The position numbers and the translations under genes are program-made. 64,000 bases of DNA from Chrysomallon squamiferum (lineage: Eukaryota > Mollusca > Gastropoda > Neomphalida > Peltospiridae). The notes under the pieces are model-generated. The model was not told the origin of the DNA and made no database searches. It saw nothing but the letters and a program-made list of their open reading frames with translations. The stretch's first letter is position 1. The number at the start of each line of letters is the position of its first letter. This document shows, in pieces, positions 38,561 through 50,220 of this stretch. The stretch spans positions 6,325,832 to 6,389,831 of the forward strand of contig CM022675.1 of assembly GCA_012295275.1 (NCBI GenBank). Direction: 5' to 3'.

Positions 38561-38972
38561 TATTCTCTGTATTGTAACCCTACAGTTTATGAGAATAAAG
38601 TCACTGTCGTTGTCCTTAACTTTTAAAGTTCACGAGGTCGCTGTTACTTCATTGTCACATGATCTAGATATGTTCCGCTTTGAAATAGTCATCGTGAAGT
38701 TTGTCACATACACGAGCTAGGAAAGGACACACTTTATGCTTTCTTTAATCTATTTGTTTTCTTTAAAAGTAAAATAAATAATCATAATAATAATAAAATC
38801 AAATTTGGCAAGTTCTTAAAATAAACAAATAATTTCGTGGAGGTGTTTACTATTTTATTTATTTATTTATTTTTTTTTTTTTATTATTATTTTTTTTTTT
38901 ATTTATATATTTATTTATTTATTTATATATTTATTTATTTATTTATTTAATGATGGTATTATTATTATCTTT

Positions 38973-39003
<31 letters not shown>

Positions 39004-39251
39004 TTATTATTATTTGATATATTTCTTTAAGTGATGAATGTGATTCTGTTTTGAATATCGTTTATCATGATGTAGATATATCATTGTCATATGTAGATAT
39101 TTCAAATCATATTTCAAAATATCCGAGAAAGTGATTAATAATAATAATATTTATCAAAGTATTATCATAAAAAATTATATTGTGTGCACTTTATTCTAAT
39201 GAAGATGATGATGATGTTGATGATTATTATTATTATTATTATTATTATTAT

Positions 39252-39294
<43 letters not shown>

Positions 39295-39571
39295 ATTAAA
39301 ATTAAAATTCATTTATCCACAAAACATGGCATACTTTCTTGATATTATCTAAGAGAGCAGGAGAAGCATTGTTTATTTTGATCACATTACTAAGTGTTAG
39401 TGAATGTAGCTATACATAATGTCAGAAAACTCTTTATACCTCCCAGCTTGCTATAACACAAAACAAAACCAATTGAGGAACAAAGTGTGCGTTATAAACA
39501 ACTTTGATTGCATTTCAGTTAAACGTCTAAAGTTGTTTATCTGTCTATTTACTTTTTTAATTACTTTTCAG

Positions 39572-41471
39572 GTTGCCCACGTGTCATTTGTATTCTCAAG
39601 ATTCACTTTCAACATCCACCAGAGATCAGCATCGCTGACAACTACATCAACACTACGACAGTATAATCACTGCGACAGATCAACTCTAAAATCAAATTCA
39701 CCAACATTATAAGTACACTTAAGAAAACGAAAATGAGTAAGTGAAAACTAAAGAATTGACTTTGATGAAACACCATTAACTGATCAAATATTTATGTTCC
39801 TAATATGTTTATTTTCATAGCAAGCATCAGATTAATAAATATTATCAATACATTGAAGAAATCGAAAATAAGTAAAAGAGTAAAAAGTCCACTGTGGAAA
39901 CATGATTAATTGATCAAGAGTTTATATATTTAATCAAGTTTGAATTGTGTTAATTGTATATGATAACTGACACTAAAATGTGTAGTAGTTAAAACTTTGA
40001 ATTTGTTTTTGATAAAAAGTATTACAAACATCATTCTTGTTTTCAATAAACATTTTTGTTATTGTTTATACATTTGTATTATTAAACTGTAAACATAGAA
40101 ATTATTGTTTACAATGTTAATTTTACTTCTGCTATTAATAAGAAATTAATGTAAATATTTACATTTCTAGATGTCGAAGTTTATCCTCAAAACATTAAAT
40201 CAATCTGTGACTATCTGAAGTCTAGCAAACAAATTTTAATACAGACGAAGGAATCTGAAGAGGAAAGAGTTCGCAGAGATTTAAACTTAATTGTAGAGAA
40301 TGCAGTCCGTGAGATAGACAGACAGGTGAAGCAGAAAACACGATCAATTCAAGCAGAAGGGGAAAAATTAAAAGAAAAAATTGAAAAGTCAAAAGCAAAT
40401 ATTGAAAACAAAATCCGAGATTGTTTTAAAAAATATACAGAACAGATTAATGCATGTGACGAAATGATCAATTTAGGCGAAGATCTTTTAAATAATCATT
40501 CAGAAGTTCGCAATAAGAAAAACATTGATCGTTTTACTGAACAACATAAAAAAACATCAGATTTTCTGGCAAAAGACAGAGAAGGTGAAATTCAGGTTGT
40601 TGAAATTCAGAAACCAAACATTAAATTTGTACCAGAAACTCAAAGCATACAGCTGCACTTAATACTCACACACGTAGACAGAGAGTCAGACAGATTGAAC
40701 CCAACAAAAACAATTGACACACAACTACTTTATCCGTCTTCCATCCTGGTCTTAGGAAAAGAAACACAAACTATAATTATTTTAACTGATAACAAACAAA
40801 ACAGTGTAAAATGTTTCGCTCTTGCAGATTCTAAATTTCTTAGTGAATTCAAACTTGAAAGTGAACCTTTTGGTCTTTGTGAATCAAAAGACAGTCACGT
40901 TGTTGTCACTTTGCCAAATAGCTATAAAATTTTATATTTTTATGTCGCAGGTGAAAGTTTACATGTGAGTAAAACACTGAACACTAACAAAAAATACTGC
41001 TGTATTTCAATGTTACAAGAGAACCGTCTGGCGGTCAGCTATACGTGGTGGATGATGTCTGATTATGTGGACATATTGGACGAGGACTGTCACGTTGTTC
41101 GTTCATTGTCAGTAGCGTTTCCAAATATCAAGGCTCTAACAGTGAAAGATGAGTCTCTGCTTCTTGTATCTAGGAGTACTGTAACATGTATGACGTCATG
41201 TGGTGACGTCACATGGAGGTCAAATCCTGAGAATATGTTGTTTTATCGTCGTCTGTTTGGTGTTACATGTGACACAGACGGGTTTGTTTATGTCTGTAAT
41301 GTTGCTAGAAATTGTATTGTCCAGTTATCACCTAGTGGACAAATTCTCCGTGACATTGTCACTGACCAGGATGGACTGTCCAGACCACTACGTCTCCATT
41401 TTCATAAAAATGTACTTTACGTAGCACAGGAGGATGGTCAAGTCAAAATATTTACTTGGAAGAAAGGTTAA
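39572..41471 (+). CDS. RING-less TRIM-like coiled-coil/beta-propeller protein, copy C
   Basis: Same model as copy B: 5' exon ending ATGA (ATG 39733-39735), donor GTAAGT at 39737, terminal exon 40171-41471 after acceptor TTTCTAG. Together they total 1305 nt and 434 residues, starting M-N-V-E-V-Y-P-Q. The coiled coil (VRRDLNLIVENAVREIDRQ) differs most from copy B around residues 100-130 (EDLLNNHSEVRNKKNIDRF versus KKLSDNPVSVVIKTHIHSF in B). The propeller half is nearly the same, ending EDGQVKIFTWKKG. No RING, B-box, signal peptide or membrane segment is visible, so it is probably cytosolic. This copy lacks the duplicated exon of A and B, so it represents the ancestral layout. Function is unknown; the TRIM/NHL assignment rests on pattern only. 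Confidence 0.75.
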
Positions 41472-42434
41472 CACATTATCCAAAACCTGAATTTGATTTT
41501 GTGAAATGACAGATTGAAAACAAATAGAAAAAACTCAATACAAATTATTAAGATGTTTTTCTCTCGTTTTACCTTCGTTTCTTTCTGTCTTAACAGTTTC
41601 CATTGTTAGAAAATTTCACAATTTATTGATTTATTCTGAGCGGTTTATATATAAAATTAATTTCTTTTATTTTAAATTGTCAACTTTAGTAACTATTCAG
41701 TGTAATGTCTTCATTTTCTAATATTTATTTGATATTATTTACTTAGTTATATCATTTTAGATGTTTCTTTTTTCATATTATAACTTATATTTTTTACAAT
41801 TATTTATTTATTTATTATTATTATTATTTTTATTATTATTTATTTATTTATTTATTTATTTACTTTTTTAATTCTTTATTAATCTTTCTTTTTTCATTCT
41901 GATTGATTTTGTTTTGTGTCGCTTAATGTGTTAGATAAATTAGATTCTTTTTCCATTTATTTATATTTTATAAGTCTCATCAAAATAATAGTTTGCTTGC
42001 AACATCTGATCTGATATTCTACTTTTTTATTTCAAATTTAAAAGTGTAAATGAAGGGAAAGAAGTAACGTTTTACCAAATTTTGGCGTAACCTGCGTTTA
42101 ACACAGACATCATTATTAATTATTCTTGCAATTATAAAATTTAAATTTTATCCAGGTTCAAATTTGTATTAATTTTAATTTAAAGTGGCCTGAACGTAGA
42201 GAAAAAACCCCACAATAACAAGCAAATTTAGTACCTAACCTTTCTGCTTTTTTTATCAGAATAAACAGTTATTTTTGCTCAAACAAATTGTAAACAGGTA
42301 TTAAACATGATTTTATGTAATGGATCACGTAAGGCTATATTTACTACACTGTTTTATTAAATTTAAAAGTTACTGAACAAAGAGTGAAACTATCCTGACT
42401 GTCTAATATTTATTACAAATTTTTTATAAATATA

Positions 42435-43600
42435 ATCACTGTTTTATTTGTCAGTAACTAATGTTTATATCTGTGTGATCACTGTTTTACTTGTCAGTAA
42501 CTCATATTTATATCAGAGTGATTGCTATTTTACTTGTCAGTAACTAATCTTTATATCAGTGTGATCACTGTTTTACTTGTCAGTAACTCATATTTATATC
42601 AGAGTGATCACTATTTTACTTGTCAGTAACTCATATTTATATCAGAGTGATTGCTATTTTACTTGTCAGTAACTCATATTTATATCAGAGAGATCACTAT
42701 TTTACTTGTCAGTAATTAATATTTATATCAGAGTGATTGCTATTTTACTTGTCAGTAACTCATATTTATATCAGAGAGATCACTATTTTACTTGTCAGTA
42801 ATTAATATTTATATCTGTGTGATCACTGTTTTACTTGTCAGTAACTCATATTTATATCAGAGTGATTGCTATTTTACTTGTCAGTAACTAATCTTTATAT
42901 CAGAGTGATCACTATTTTACTTGTCAGTAACTCATATTTATATCAGAGTGATTGCTATTTTACTTGTCAGTAACTAATCTTTATATCAGTGTGATCACTG
43001 TTTTACTTGTCAGTAACTCATATTTATATCAGAGTGATCACTATTTTACTTGTCAGTAACTCATATTTATATCAGAGTGATTGCTATTTTACTTGTCAGT
43101 AACTCATATTTATATCAGAGAGATCACTATTTTACTTGTCAGTAATTAATATTTATATCTGTGAGATCACTGTTTTACTTGTCAGTAACTAATATTTATA
43201 TCTGTGAGATCACTGTTTTACTTGTCAGTAACTCATATTTATATCAGAGAGATCACTATTTTACTTGTCAGTAATTAATATTTATATCTGTGTGATCACT
43301 GTTTTACTTGTCAGTAACTCATATTTATATCAGAGTGATCACTATTTTACTTGTCAGTAACTCATATTTATATCAGAGTGATTGCTATTTTACTTGTCAG
43401 TAACTCATATTTATATCAGAGAGATCACTATTTTACTTGTCAGTAATTAATATTTATATCTGTGAGATCACTGTTTTACTTGTCAGTAACTAATATTTAT
43501 ATCAGTGTGATCACTGTTTCACTTGTCAGTAACTAATATTTATATCAATGTGATCACTGTTTTACTTGTCACTAATATTTATATCAGTGACGACTAATTT
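42435..43600 (+). repeat. second 43-bp minisatellite (~27 units)
   Basis: The unit is CAGTAACTCATATTTATATC + AGAGTGATCACTATTTTACTTGT. CAGTAACT begins at 42452 and 42495, so the period is 43. Variants alternate TGATCACT/TGATTGCT and CTCATA/CTAATA/TTAATA, and groups of 3-5 units recur as blocks. The unit is built from the loose motifs seen in A (16960-17150) and B (28740-28930), so this is a lineage-specific expansion in unit C. The core contains a TGATCA palindrome. Confidence 0.95.
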
Positions 43601-44079
43601 ACTTTTGTTATTATCATCAGCATTTCACTGGGTTACAATAATTATATAGGGTGATCTCTTTTTTATCGTGTTTAAAAATATTTACAGTTACATGACATTT
43701 TTTGTATTCATTTTAGGAAATTTTCACACTATTGGAGAGAAACATTTTTATAACAGTACCCAGTATACATTTTTTACTAATGTCATTTATGTATTGTTGT
43801 CACTATTTTTAAGTTGTTAGTCACGAATACGTTTGACTGACAAGGTAATCGCTGTTTTATTTCATAGACATTTTTATTTTTGCAATGACTGTTTCATTAG
43901 TAACATGTCTGTCTGATGCAACAATTTTAATCGTTCACATACAATGTGGATCACTAATTCACTTGTTAGTAACAGAAATATTTATACTACTGACCTTTTT
44001 CTTTTTTATATAAAAATATTTTCTTAGTGTGATAACCATTTCAGTTAATGATGCAAATAAAAAGAGATCACTAGCTTAT

Positions 44080-44141
44080 TATTAACACACACACACACAT
44101 ACACACACATACAAACATACATACATACACAGTATACATAC

Positions 44142-44177
<36 letters not shown>

Positions 44178-44180
44178 GAC
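44080..44180. repeat. (CA)n/(CATA)n and (TA)n microsatellites
   Basis: Short CACACA/CATACA runs followed by about 15 TA dinucleotides in the 3' flank of unit C. Confidence 0.9.
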
Positions 44181-44939
44181 GCTGATCGCTAAAGTTGATC
44201 ACAGTAAAGTGTATGTAATATTATATATATTATAAATATTCAGAATAGTTGTATAATGTTACGAGTAATGAGGTCGTTCATTCAGTTCTTCATGATATCC
44301 ATAATGATGTGATAATTTTTTTCATTTGTTTGAAATGTAAATACCAAGAATAAAGTTATTTCGATTTCATTGATAATATAAAACATAGCACGTGATCAGT
44401 ATTTCTCTATTATTTTTTAATAACATATGTAGATACTGCAGTAAGGTAGCAAGTAAAAGTCATACTTTTTAAAATAAGAAGATTTTATAAAATTTGAAAT
44501 ATATTTTCAAGAAAAAAATCTTTATTGCTTTTATTTTCTAGTTAGGAAAATATTTCTTTGTATATTTTTATGGGTATGAAGATACAAATGGAAGTAAATG
44601 ATGTGAAAACTTGAGATAATTTGCCACTTTTTTTATTCTTCTTTTAATAATAATAATAATAATAATAATAGTTGCTGTTGTTGTTGTTGTTTTATTGTTG
44701 AAGTAATAATAATACTAATAGTAATAACAGTTGTGACGTGGTCTGGAACATTTTATTAACAATTGAAATGTGGTGTGTCTTCTGTCTGGTTGATTTTTCT
44801 TAGTTATTTATTTATTTATTAATTTATTTAATTATTTAAATTTAATTTTTATTTATTTATATATTTTTTCTTTCTTTCTTTCCTGTTTGTATGTGTACAG
44901 TTTAAATATAAATCATCATGTAGACATTGTCCAAATATT

Positions 44940-46100
44940 TTGATAAAAGGGAGATAATTCAAACAGTCTGGCTTGACACATAGGTTGTTGGCAGAAAAAA
45001 ACCTTCTACGATTGATGAATGTATTGGGGATTTTCTGGAATGTAACTCTTTAATAACTGCAAATTGTGAATTAAAAATTAAAAGATACGAAATAAAGTGT
45101 GATGAATATAATTACACTCTCGTTCTTACTGTTATTACCGTTATTGCTGCTGTGATTCTTGTTGCTGTTAGTAATTCCAACCAGTGCTGCAAATTTCGAT
45201 TCAGCGATGGTTATTCCACGATCACCTAAGCCAGAAATGAAATCATAATGGTATTATCTGCTAACTCTGCCTTGATTTGTTCTAGTTAGAGTTATCTAAC
45301 TTTCCTTACCAACATATAGTTTGACTCTGCTTCTGTATTCACAGTTCTGCATTGACTTGTTCTTACTAAGAGTCTGAATAACAGTATACAATTTGACCAG
45401 AAACAATGCCACTGTCCTGTAGTAGGGATAATTCTGGATTGATTTGCTCTTACTAGAGTCTAAATAACAGCATACCTCACGTTTTAGCACTGGTTATGCT
45501 GTGTGAAATATGGAAGAAAAATATAATATATGACATTTTAATAACAAACAAACAAAAATCAAATTTACGATCGTGATACAAATATCTATAATGTAATTAA
45601 CTAAATTAATATTACAAATATTTATATAATGTTAAACTCTTTGCGACATATATCTGTATCATTATAATTTTTATTACACGGTCATGATTACTATTCACTT
45701 GTTAAAATATGCGTCTATATACTGTATCACAATTTCAAAATATTGGTAATTGTTTAAGAACTTTTCAGTTGTAAGTAGCATCAATATTTATTTAGTATCA
45801 CTGGTTCATGTATTCGGAATACTTATAACAGCTCGTTGGTAACATTTTTATTTATTTACTCACATATGTGTACCTCTTAGAAATATTGGTGACATCTTGA
45901 TCATGTTTCTGTTTTCAACAGTACGAATAGTTATAATAAAAAGATCGCTGTCTTACTATTAATGTTTATTATTATCATTAGTTGATTTCAAATTGTTCCG
46001 AAAATTTCGATCTGCACTTTACTGTAGGGAAGCGGATATATCAAGGGAAATAATTCAACATGTCCAATCAAGGTTACTCTTTTTCTTTATTTTTACTTCC
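44940..46100. other. no gene seen; short degenerate tandem repeat
   Basis: Mostly AT-rich unique sequence. At 45270-45480 the phrase TGATTTGTTCTTACTAGAGTCTAAATAACAG recurs about three times at roughly 88-bp spacing, with increasing divergence. No domain is visible on either strand. Confidence 0.5.
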
Positions 46101-46104
46101 CTAC

Positions 46105-46175
<71 letters not shown>

Positions 46176-46459
46176 CGTTTTAATATTATTTATTCCCTTA
46201 TATATTTTAGGGCACAAGAAGTAAATATTTCTAACATAATTATTAATATATATAAAAATAACCAAAGTGAACTCAAGACATGTCCTATATATTCCTGATT
46301 AAGTATGTCTGTAAGGACATACAGGACAGTTAAGGATAGTAGGATATTTCCTGTCAAGTAGGCTAATTGGGAGTATACGGTTACAGTATCAGTTGTTTTA
46401 GAATCATAAAAATATCTTCATCTGCAACACAAAACTGAATTTTATCAGTCAATTAATTC

Positions 46460-46508
<49 letters not shown>

Positions 46509-46510
46509 TA
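46105..46510. repeat. (ATT)n and (AAT)n microsatellites
   Basis: An ATT tract at 46105-46173 and an AAT tract at 46462-46505. The intervening 290 bp holds no recognisable gene. Confidence 0.9.
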
Positions 46511-46654
46511 TTAGTAAAAAAGAATAAAAAAGAACAAAAAACAAACAAAAAATAAGTAAATAATAATAAATAACAAAAAATAATATTAATAGAAATGATA
46601 TAGGGAAACATCAAATAATATCTCTGTATTAGAAATATAAGAACACATAATAAA

Positions 46655-46734
46655 TCTTTGCGCAGATTTGAACCTGCTTCCTTGCACAGCTCAGATTAGC
46701 TAATAACGCAGTAACCGAGTTACTGAGTTAACGT
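46655..46734 (-). ncRNA. tRNA-like sequence (SINE head or degenerate tRNA)
   Basis: The minus strand reads ACTCAGTAACTCGGTTACTG (A-box-like) and, about 40 nt further on, GCAGGTTCAAATCTGCGC, a good Pol III B box in a T-arm-like context. The acceptor and anticodon stems do not pair convincingly. A tRNA-derived SINE or a tRNA pseudogene is more likely than a working tRNA. It abuts the donor of the contactin-like exon at 46737-46912. Confidence 0.4.
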
Positions 46735-46736
46735 AC

Positions 46737-46912
46737 CCAGTGTGAAGTATCTGTCTACACTCATTTTGCCTTCACCTCCGTCGCTGTACGCAAACACCCT
46801 CAGTTTGTACACCGTGTTGTTATCTACGCCGTGGACAACAGCCTCGTATACCTTCCCAACAACAACGTCGTAAGCAGTGCGGATGTCTTCGGCATAAATG
46901 CCAGTATCTGAC
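46737..46912 (-). CDS. contactin-like FN3-4 exon (orphan)
   Basis: Minus-strand translation contains VVVGKVYEAVVHGVDNNT, then VYKLRVFAYSDGGEGKMS, then YFTLG, the signature end of the last FN3 domain of contactins. Acceptor TTATCCAG precedes at 46913-46915 and donor GTACGT starts at 46736; the 176-bp exon is phase 1 at both ends. On the minus strand this exon lies upstream of the FN3-1 to FN3-3 exons at 2.5-0 kb, the reverse of the expected order. It therefore probably belongs to a second contactin-like gene, or the locus is rearranged. No other exon of that gene was recognised at higher coordinates. Confidence 0.75.
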
Positions 46913-47169
46913 CTGGATAAAACAGAGAAGAAACCCGGTGATGTCATTTGACAGTTAGTGGCTAGCTAGGAAAGTAAGGACCGTAACAAACGGTTCTCAA
47001 AGATCAAAAAGTAGCGGAAGAAATGCTGACAGCAACATCAACAATACGACAGTACTGAAATCAGTTAACCAGCGAGAAAGATGAACTCTACTTTCTCCAT
47101 CTTCATTTTAAATTAATAGAAAACAAAGTAAAATTAATTAGTGGTAAATTTCTATAAACTGATTTAAAA

Positions 47170-47204
<35 letters not shown>

Positions 47205-47527
47205 ATTCTATGTAATAAATTAGATACTCAAAAAAATTTGTATTTGTTTCTTTTTTGTTTCTTTCTTTCTTTCTGTATTCATTCATTCATTCATTCATTT
47301 TAGCTCCAACGTTATAAAATACAATAGTTATTACACGTCACCTGGAAATGATCTCACATAAAAAAATAGATATTTGACTTATTAACGCTATAATTTATGT
47401 CGTTCTTCCTATCGCCAAAAATGTACACAAAAATACGTAACAAATAATAATAATAATAATAATAATAACAAAATTTAAGAAAAAGAAGAAAATTTCACGG
47501 TATTTTTTTTTTTTGTAAGATATTTCA

Positions 47528-47735
47528 GATTTGGCCACATTGTTTGACAACATAGAAGGTGATGTTACCTGTAGTATCTGTTTGGATCTTTATCAAGACC
47601 CCAATATGCTTGACGTGTTACACCGACAGTTACAACAGCTTTTTATGTCCTGCCTATCGCAGCGTCATCAACATCCACATTCTCTGTATGCCATCTAAAT
47701 TGGGCTTCTCTAAATTTACAAACATAGCAACAGTC
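47528..47735 (+). pseudogene. RING-finger (TRIM-type) pseudo-exon
   Basis: After a TTTCAG acceptor, the frame ATLFDNIEGDVTCSICLDLY + QDPNML matches the start of a TRIM RING domain (C-x2-C-L-x-x-Y-x-D-P). The later cysteine/histidine ligands lie in another frame (C-L-T-C-Y-T-D, then LCPAYRS), so it is frameshifted and ligand-poor. The 3' part (TTCTCTGTATGCCATCTAAATT ... ACAAACATAGCAACAGT) is repeated at 52980-53095. It shows that full TRIM genes exist in this genome and have decayed next to the RING-less array. Confidence 0.6.
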
Positions 47736-47744
47736 GATATAATT

Positions 47745-47990
47745 TCATGTTTATTAATTACTTTTCTTTTTACAATACCATCTAAAACTGTCAGTGAAAA
47801 ATGGAGTATTCATTTATTAATGTGGATTTATCATTGGATGTAGATATGTAATACTAAACGTATGAAAGTATGTGTGTCTGTGTATGTGTGTGTGCACGTA
47901 AATTTATAGCTACCAAGGTAGGTAGGTATACAGATTAAACCTTAAGACAACTAACAACATTTGTAAGAGAAATCACTTTAGATTATAAAG
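47745..47990 (+). repeat. repeat S, truncated copy 1
   Basis: It matches 55028-55265 directly (AATACCATCTAAAACTGTCAG ... ACCAAGGTAGGTAGGTATAC) and begins immediately after the RING pseudo-exon. Confidence 0.85.
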
Positions 47991-48283
47991 TACATTTTTC
48001 TTTTCTTTTCAAAAACGTTCTTTTTGTTTATTATTTTTATTTCTTGTTGCTTTCGTCATACATCACGTGACAGAAAATGAAGCGGTCAGTACTTACATTC
48101 AATATTAAACAAAACAAAAGCAAACAAACTCAGTGAGCATCTCTGAAACCTTTCGGGATATATGATTATTAACATCTACATCAATACCCCCAAACCCTTT
48201 TAATTTATGGAGGAAATTTGGCTGCAGCTCATTAAAACTAATAATCCGGACCCCTGCAGACATAGCAAAATCAAATGTTCATT

Positions 48284-49702
48284 TTTTTTTTTTTTCAACC
48301 GATGATGGCAATGTTGGTGGCATCTTGTCAGTCTGGCTCTTTATGCTGTGTTTAACAGGATTCTGTTGCTGGTAAACCCAACAAAATAGAAAGAACTTGA
48401 CAGCAGTGTTATGAATATGACATTGATATTTATTTGGTGGGTGGGTGTGAATGTTTTCCCGCAGTGGCTGAAATGGCGCTGCAATGGAACAGACTGATTT
48501 CTGCGCACGTGGCGCGTATATTGTACAGGCCAGTCAGCTAGAGTTAATTTACAACTAAGCACACAACTAGCTGTATTTTCCTGCATTAAATGGGATTATT
48601 AGTGTTACGAATAATCTGTATTATAATATTAAAATGAGGATTTTGTACGTTCTTAGGCTGTAAGTACTGTGAGTCCCACAGTGATGTTTTCAAACGAAGA
48701 GTTATATGTTAAGTAAGAGATCATTTTATTTTCAAGAGAATAGCAACATTTAAAACAACATTTTCTCTGTGAATTAAATAAGGATTTTCTCTAAAACATC
48801 ATTAGTAAGTTTTTCAGAAGATCGTTTTCAATTGCCAATGATTGACTTCATAATGAAAAGTGATTTCTCTTACAAATGTTGTTAGTTGTCTTAAATGTTT
48901 AATATGTATACCTACCTACCTTGGTACGTATCAATTTACGCGCACATACACACATACATACATACGTTAATAGTACATATCTATATTCGATAATATATCC
49001 ACATTAATAAATGAATACGCAATCTGTTCACTGACAGATTTATATGATATCGTAAAAAGAAAAGTAATTAATAATAATGAAAAGATCTACAATAGTTAAC
49101 ATGAAACATTTCCTCTGTCATCATAAACATCAGTTTTACGATGATTAAAACGATTATAATAGTTTAGAGAGTTACGTGGGTAATAAACTGACATTCTGAT
49201 TGGATTTAATTGTTATTTTAAAGAATATTGAACACCATTTATACGTACCAAGGTAGGTAGGTATACAGATTAAACCTTTAAGACAACTAACAATATTTGT
49301 AAGAGAAATCACTTTTCATTATGAAGTCAATCATTGGCAATTGAAAACGATCTTCTGAAAAAATTACTAATGATGTTTTGGAGAAAATCCTAATTTAATT
49401 GACAAAGGAAATATATTTTTAAATGTTGCTATTCTCTTGAAAATAAAATTATCTCTTACTTAACATATAACCATTCGTTTGAAAATATCACTGTGAGACT
49501 CACAGTACCTATGGCCACATAACACGAGTAGTAATCATTATATTTTCATTTCAGTGAAAAAACCATTGCATTTTTCTTCATCGCATTTGTCAAAAAGAAA
49601 ATTATATGTGTATGAGAAAAACTACTTGGAAAACATGACACTTCTTTCAAGAAAACATTACATCATTTGAAGTGATATTATCATTATTGGTGTTTTATCA
49701 GT

Positions 49703-49710
<8 letters not shown>
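48284..49710 (-). repeat. repeat S, copy 2 (inverted orientation)
   Basis: Reverse-complement of 54415-55870. 48284-49230 matches 55870-54895, and 49525-49710 matches 54603-54415. In between, 49240-49515 is another piece of S in the opposite (plus) orientation, so 48650-48965 and 49240-49515 form a foldback with a ~280-bp loop. The element ends at a (GT)n tract. Confidence 0.88.

Positions 49711-49792
<82 letters not shown>
49697..49792. repeat. (GT)n microsatellite
   Basis: About 90 bp of GT dinucleotide at the end of S copy 2. The equivalent end of S copy 4 carries (GA)n. Confidence 0.97.
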
Positions 49793-49793
<1 letters not shown>

Positions 49794-49799
49794 TGAGAT

Positions 49800-50220
49800 A
49801 TATACACGAAATGCTTTAATTTATTTCCATTTTACAATGCAGTTACAATAGTCGTGAAAATATTAAGCGAGAAATCAATTATATTTTAAAATAGGGTTTT
49901 CAAAATTTCCTCAGATTACTTCCAGTTCAACTTAACTGAACTCAATTTGTAATAAAAATAAAGGTGTTAAAAATGACACATTACATATTACAAAGCGAAA
50001 AAAATGATTTATTCAGTACTGTACTGTGAGAAAATAAAAAATAATGCCCTGTCAGAGTGGAAAGATTTATATATTTTCTATGCTTCTACAAAAATTCTAT
50101 ATCAAGCGCAGCTTTCCATTGTTCAGCTGTGGAAGTTCAATGTATTTCTGTTATCATTTCATTCGTTGGGGTTACAATACGTTTTATTGTAATATAAGAC
50201 AAGACAATAATCACTGAAAA
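49800..50220. other. no gene seen
   Basis: AT-rich sequence between the S repeat and the Tc1 element. A 62-codon plus frame at 50004 has no recognisable feature. Confidence 0.5.

Larger units (their letters stand above)
34790..44940 (+). repeat. segmental duplication unit C (diverged)
   Basis: It starts with the TTCGGCTTCA...TTTTCCCGCACAAATGGG block also opening unit A. It continues through an R1 repeat (35262-35820), a LINE with RT core (36.12-38.56 kb), the TRIM-like gene (39.57-41.47 kb) and the AT-rich 3' region with an expanded minisatellite. It ends in the GTTGTTGAAGTAATAA...GTACAGTTT block that also closes A before module D. It is clearly more diverged from A/B than they are from each other, and it lacks the internal exon duplication and module D. 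Confidence 0.88.
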
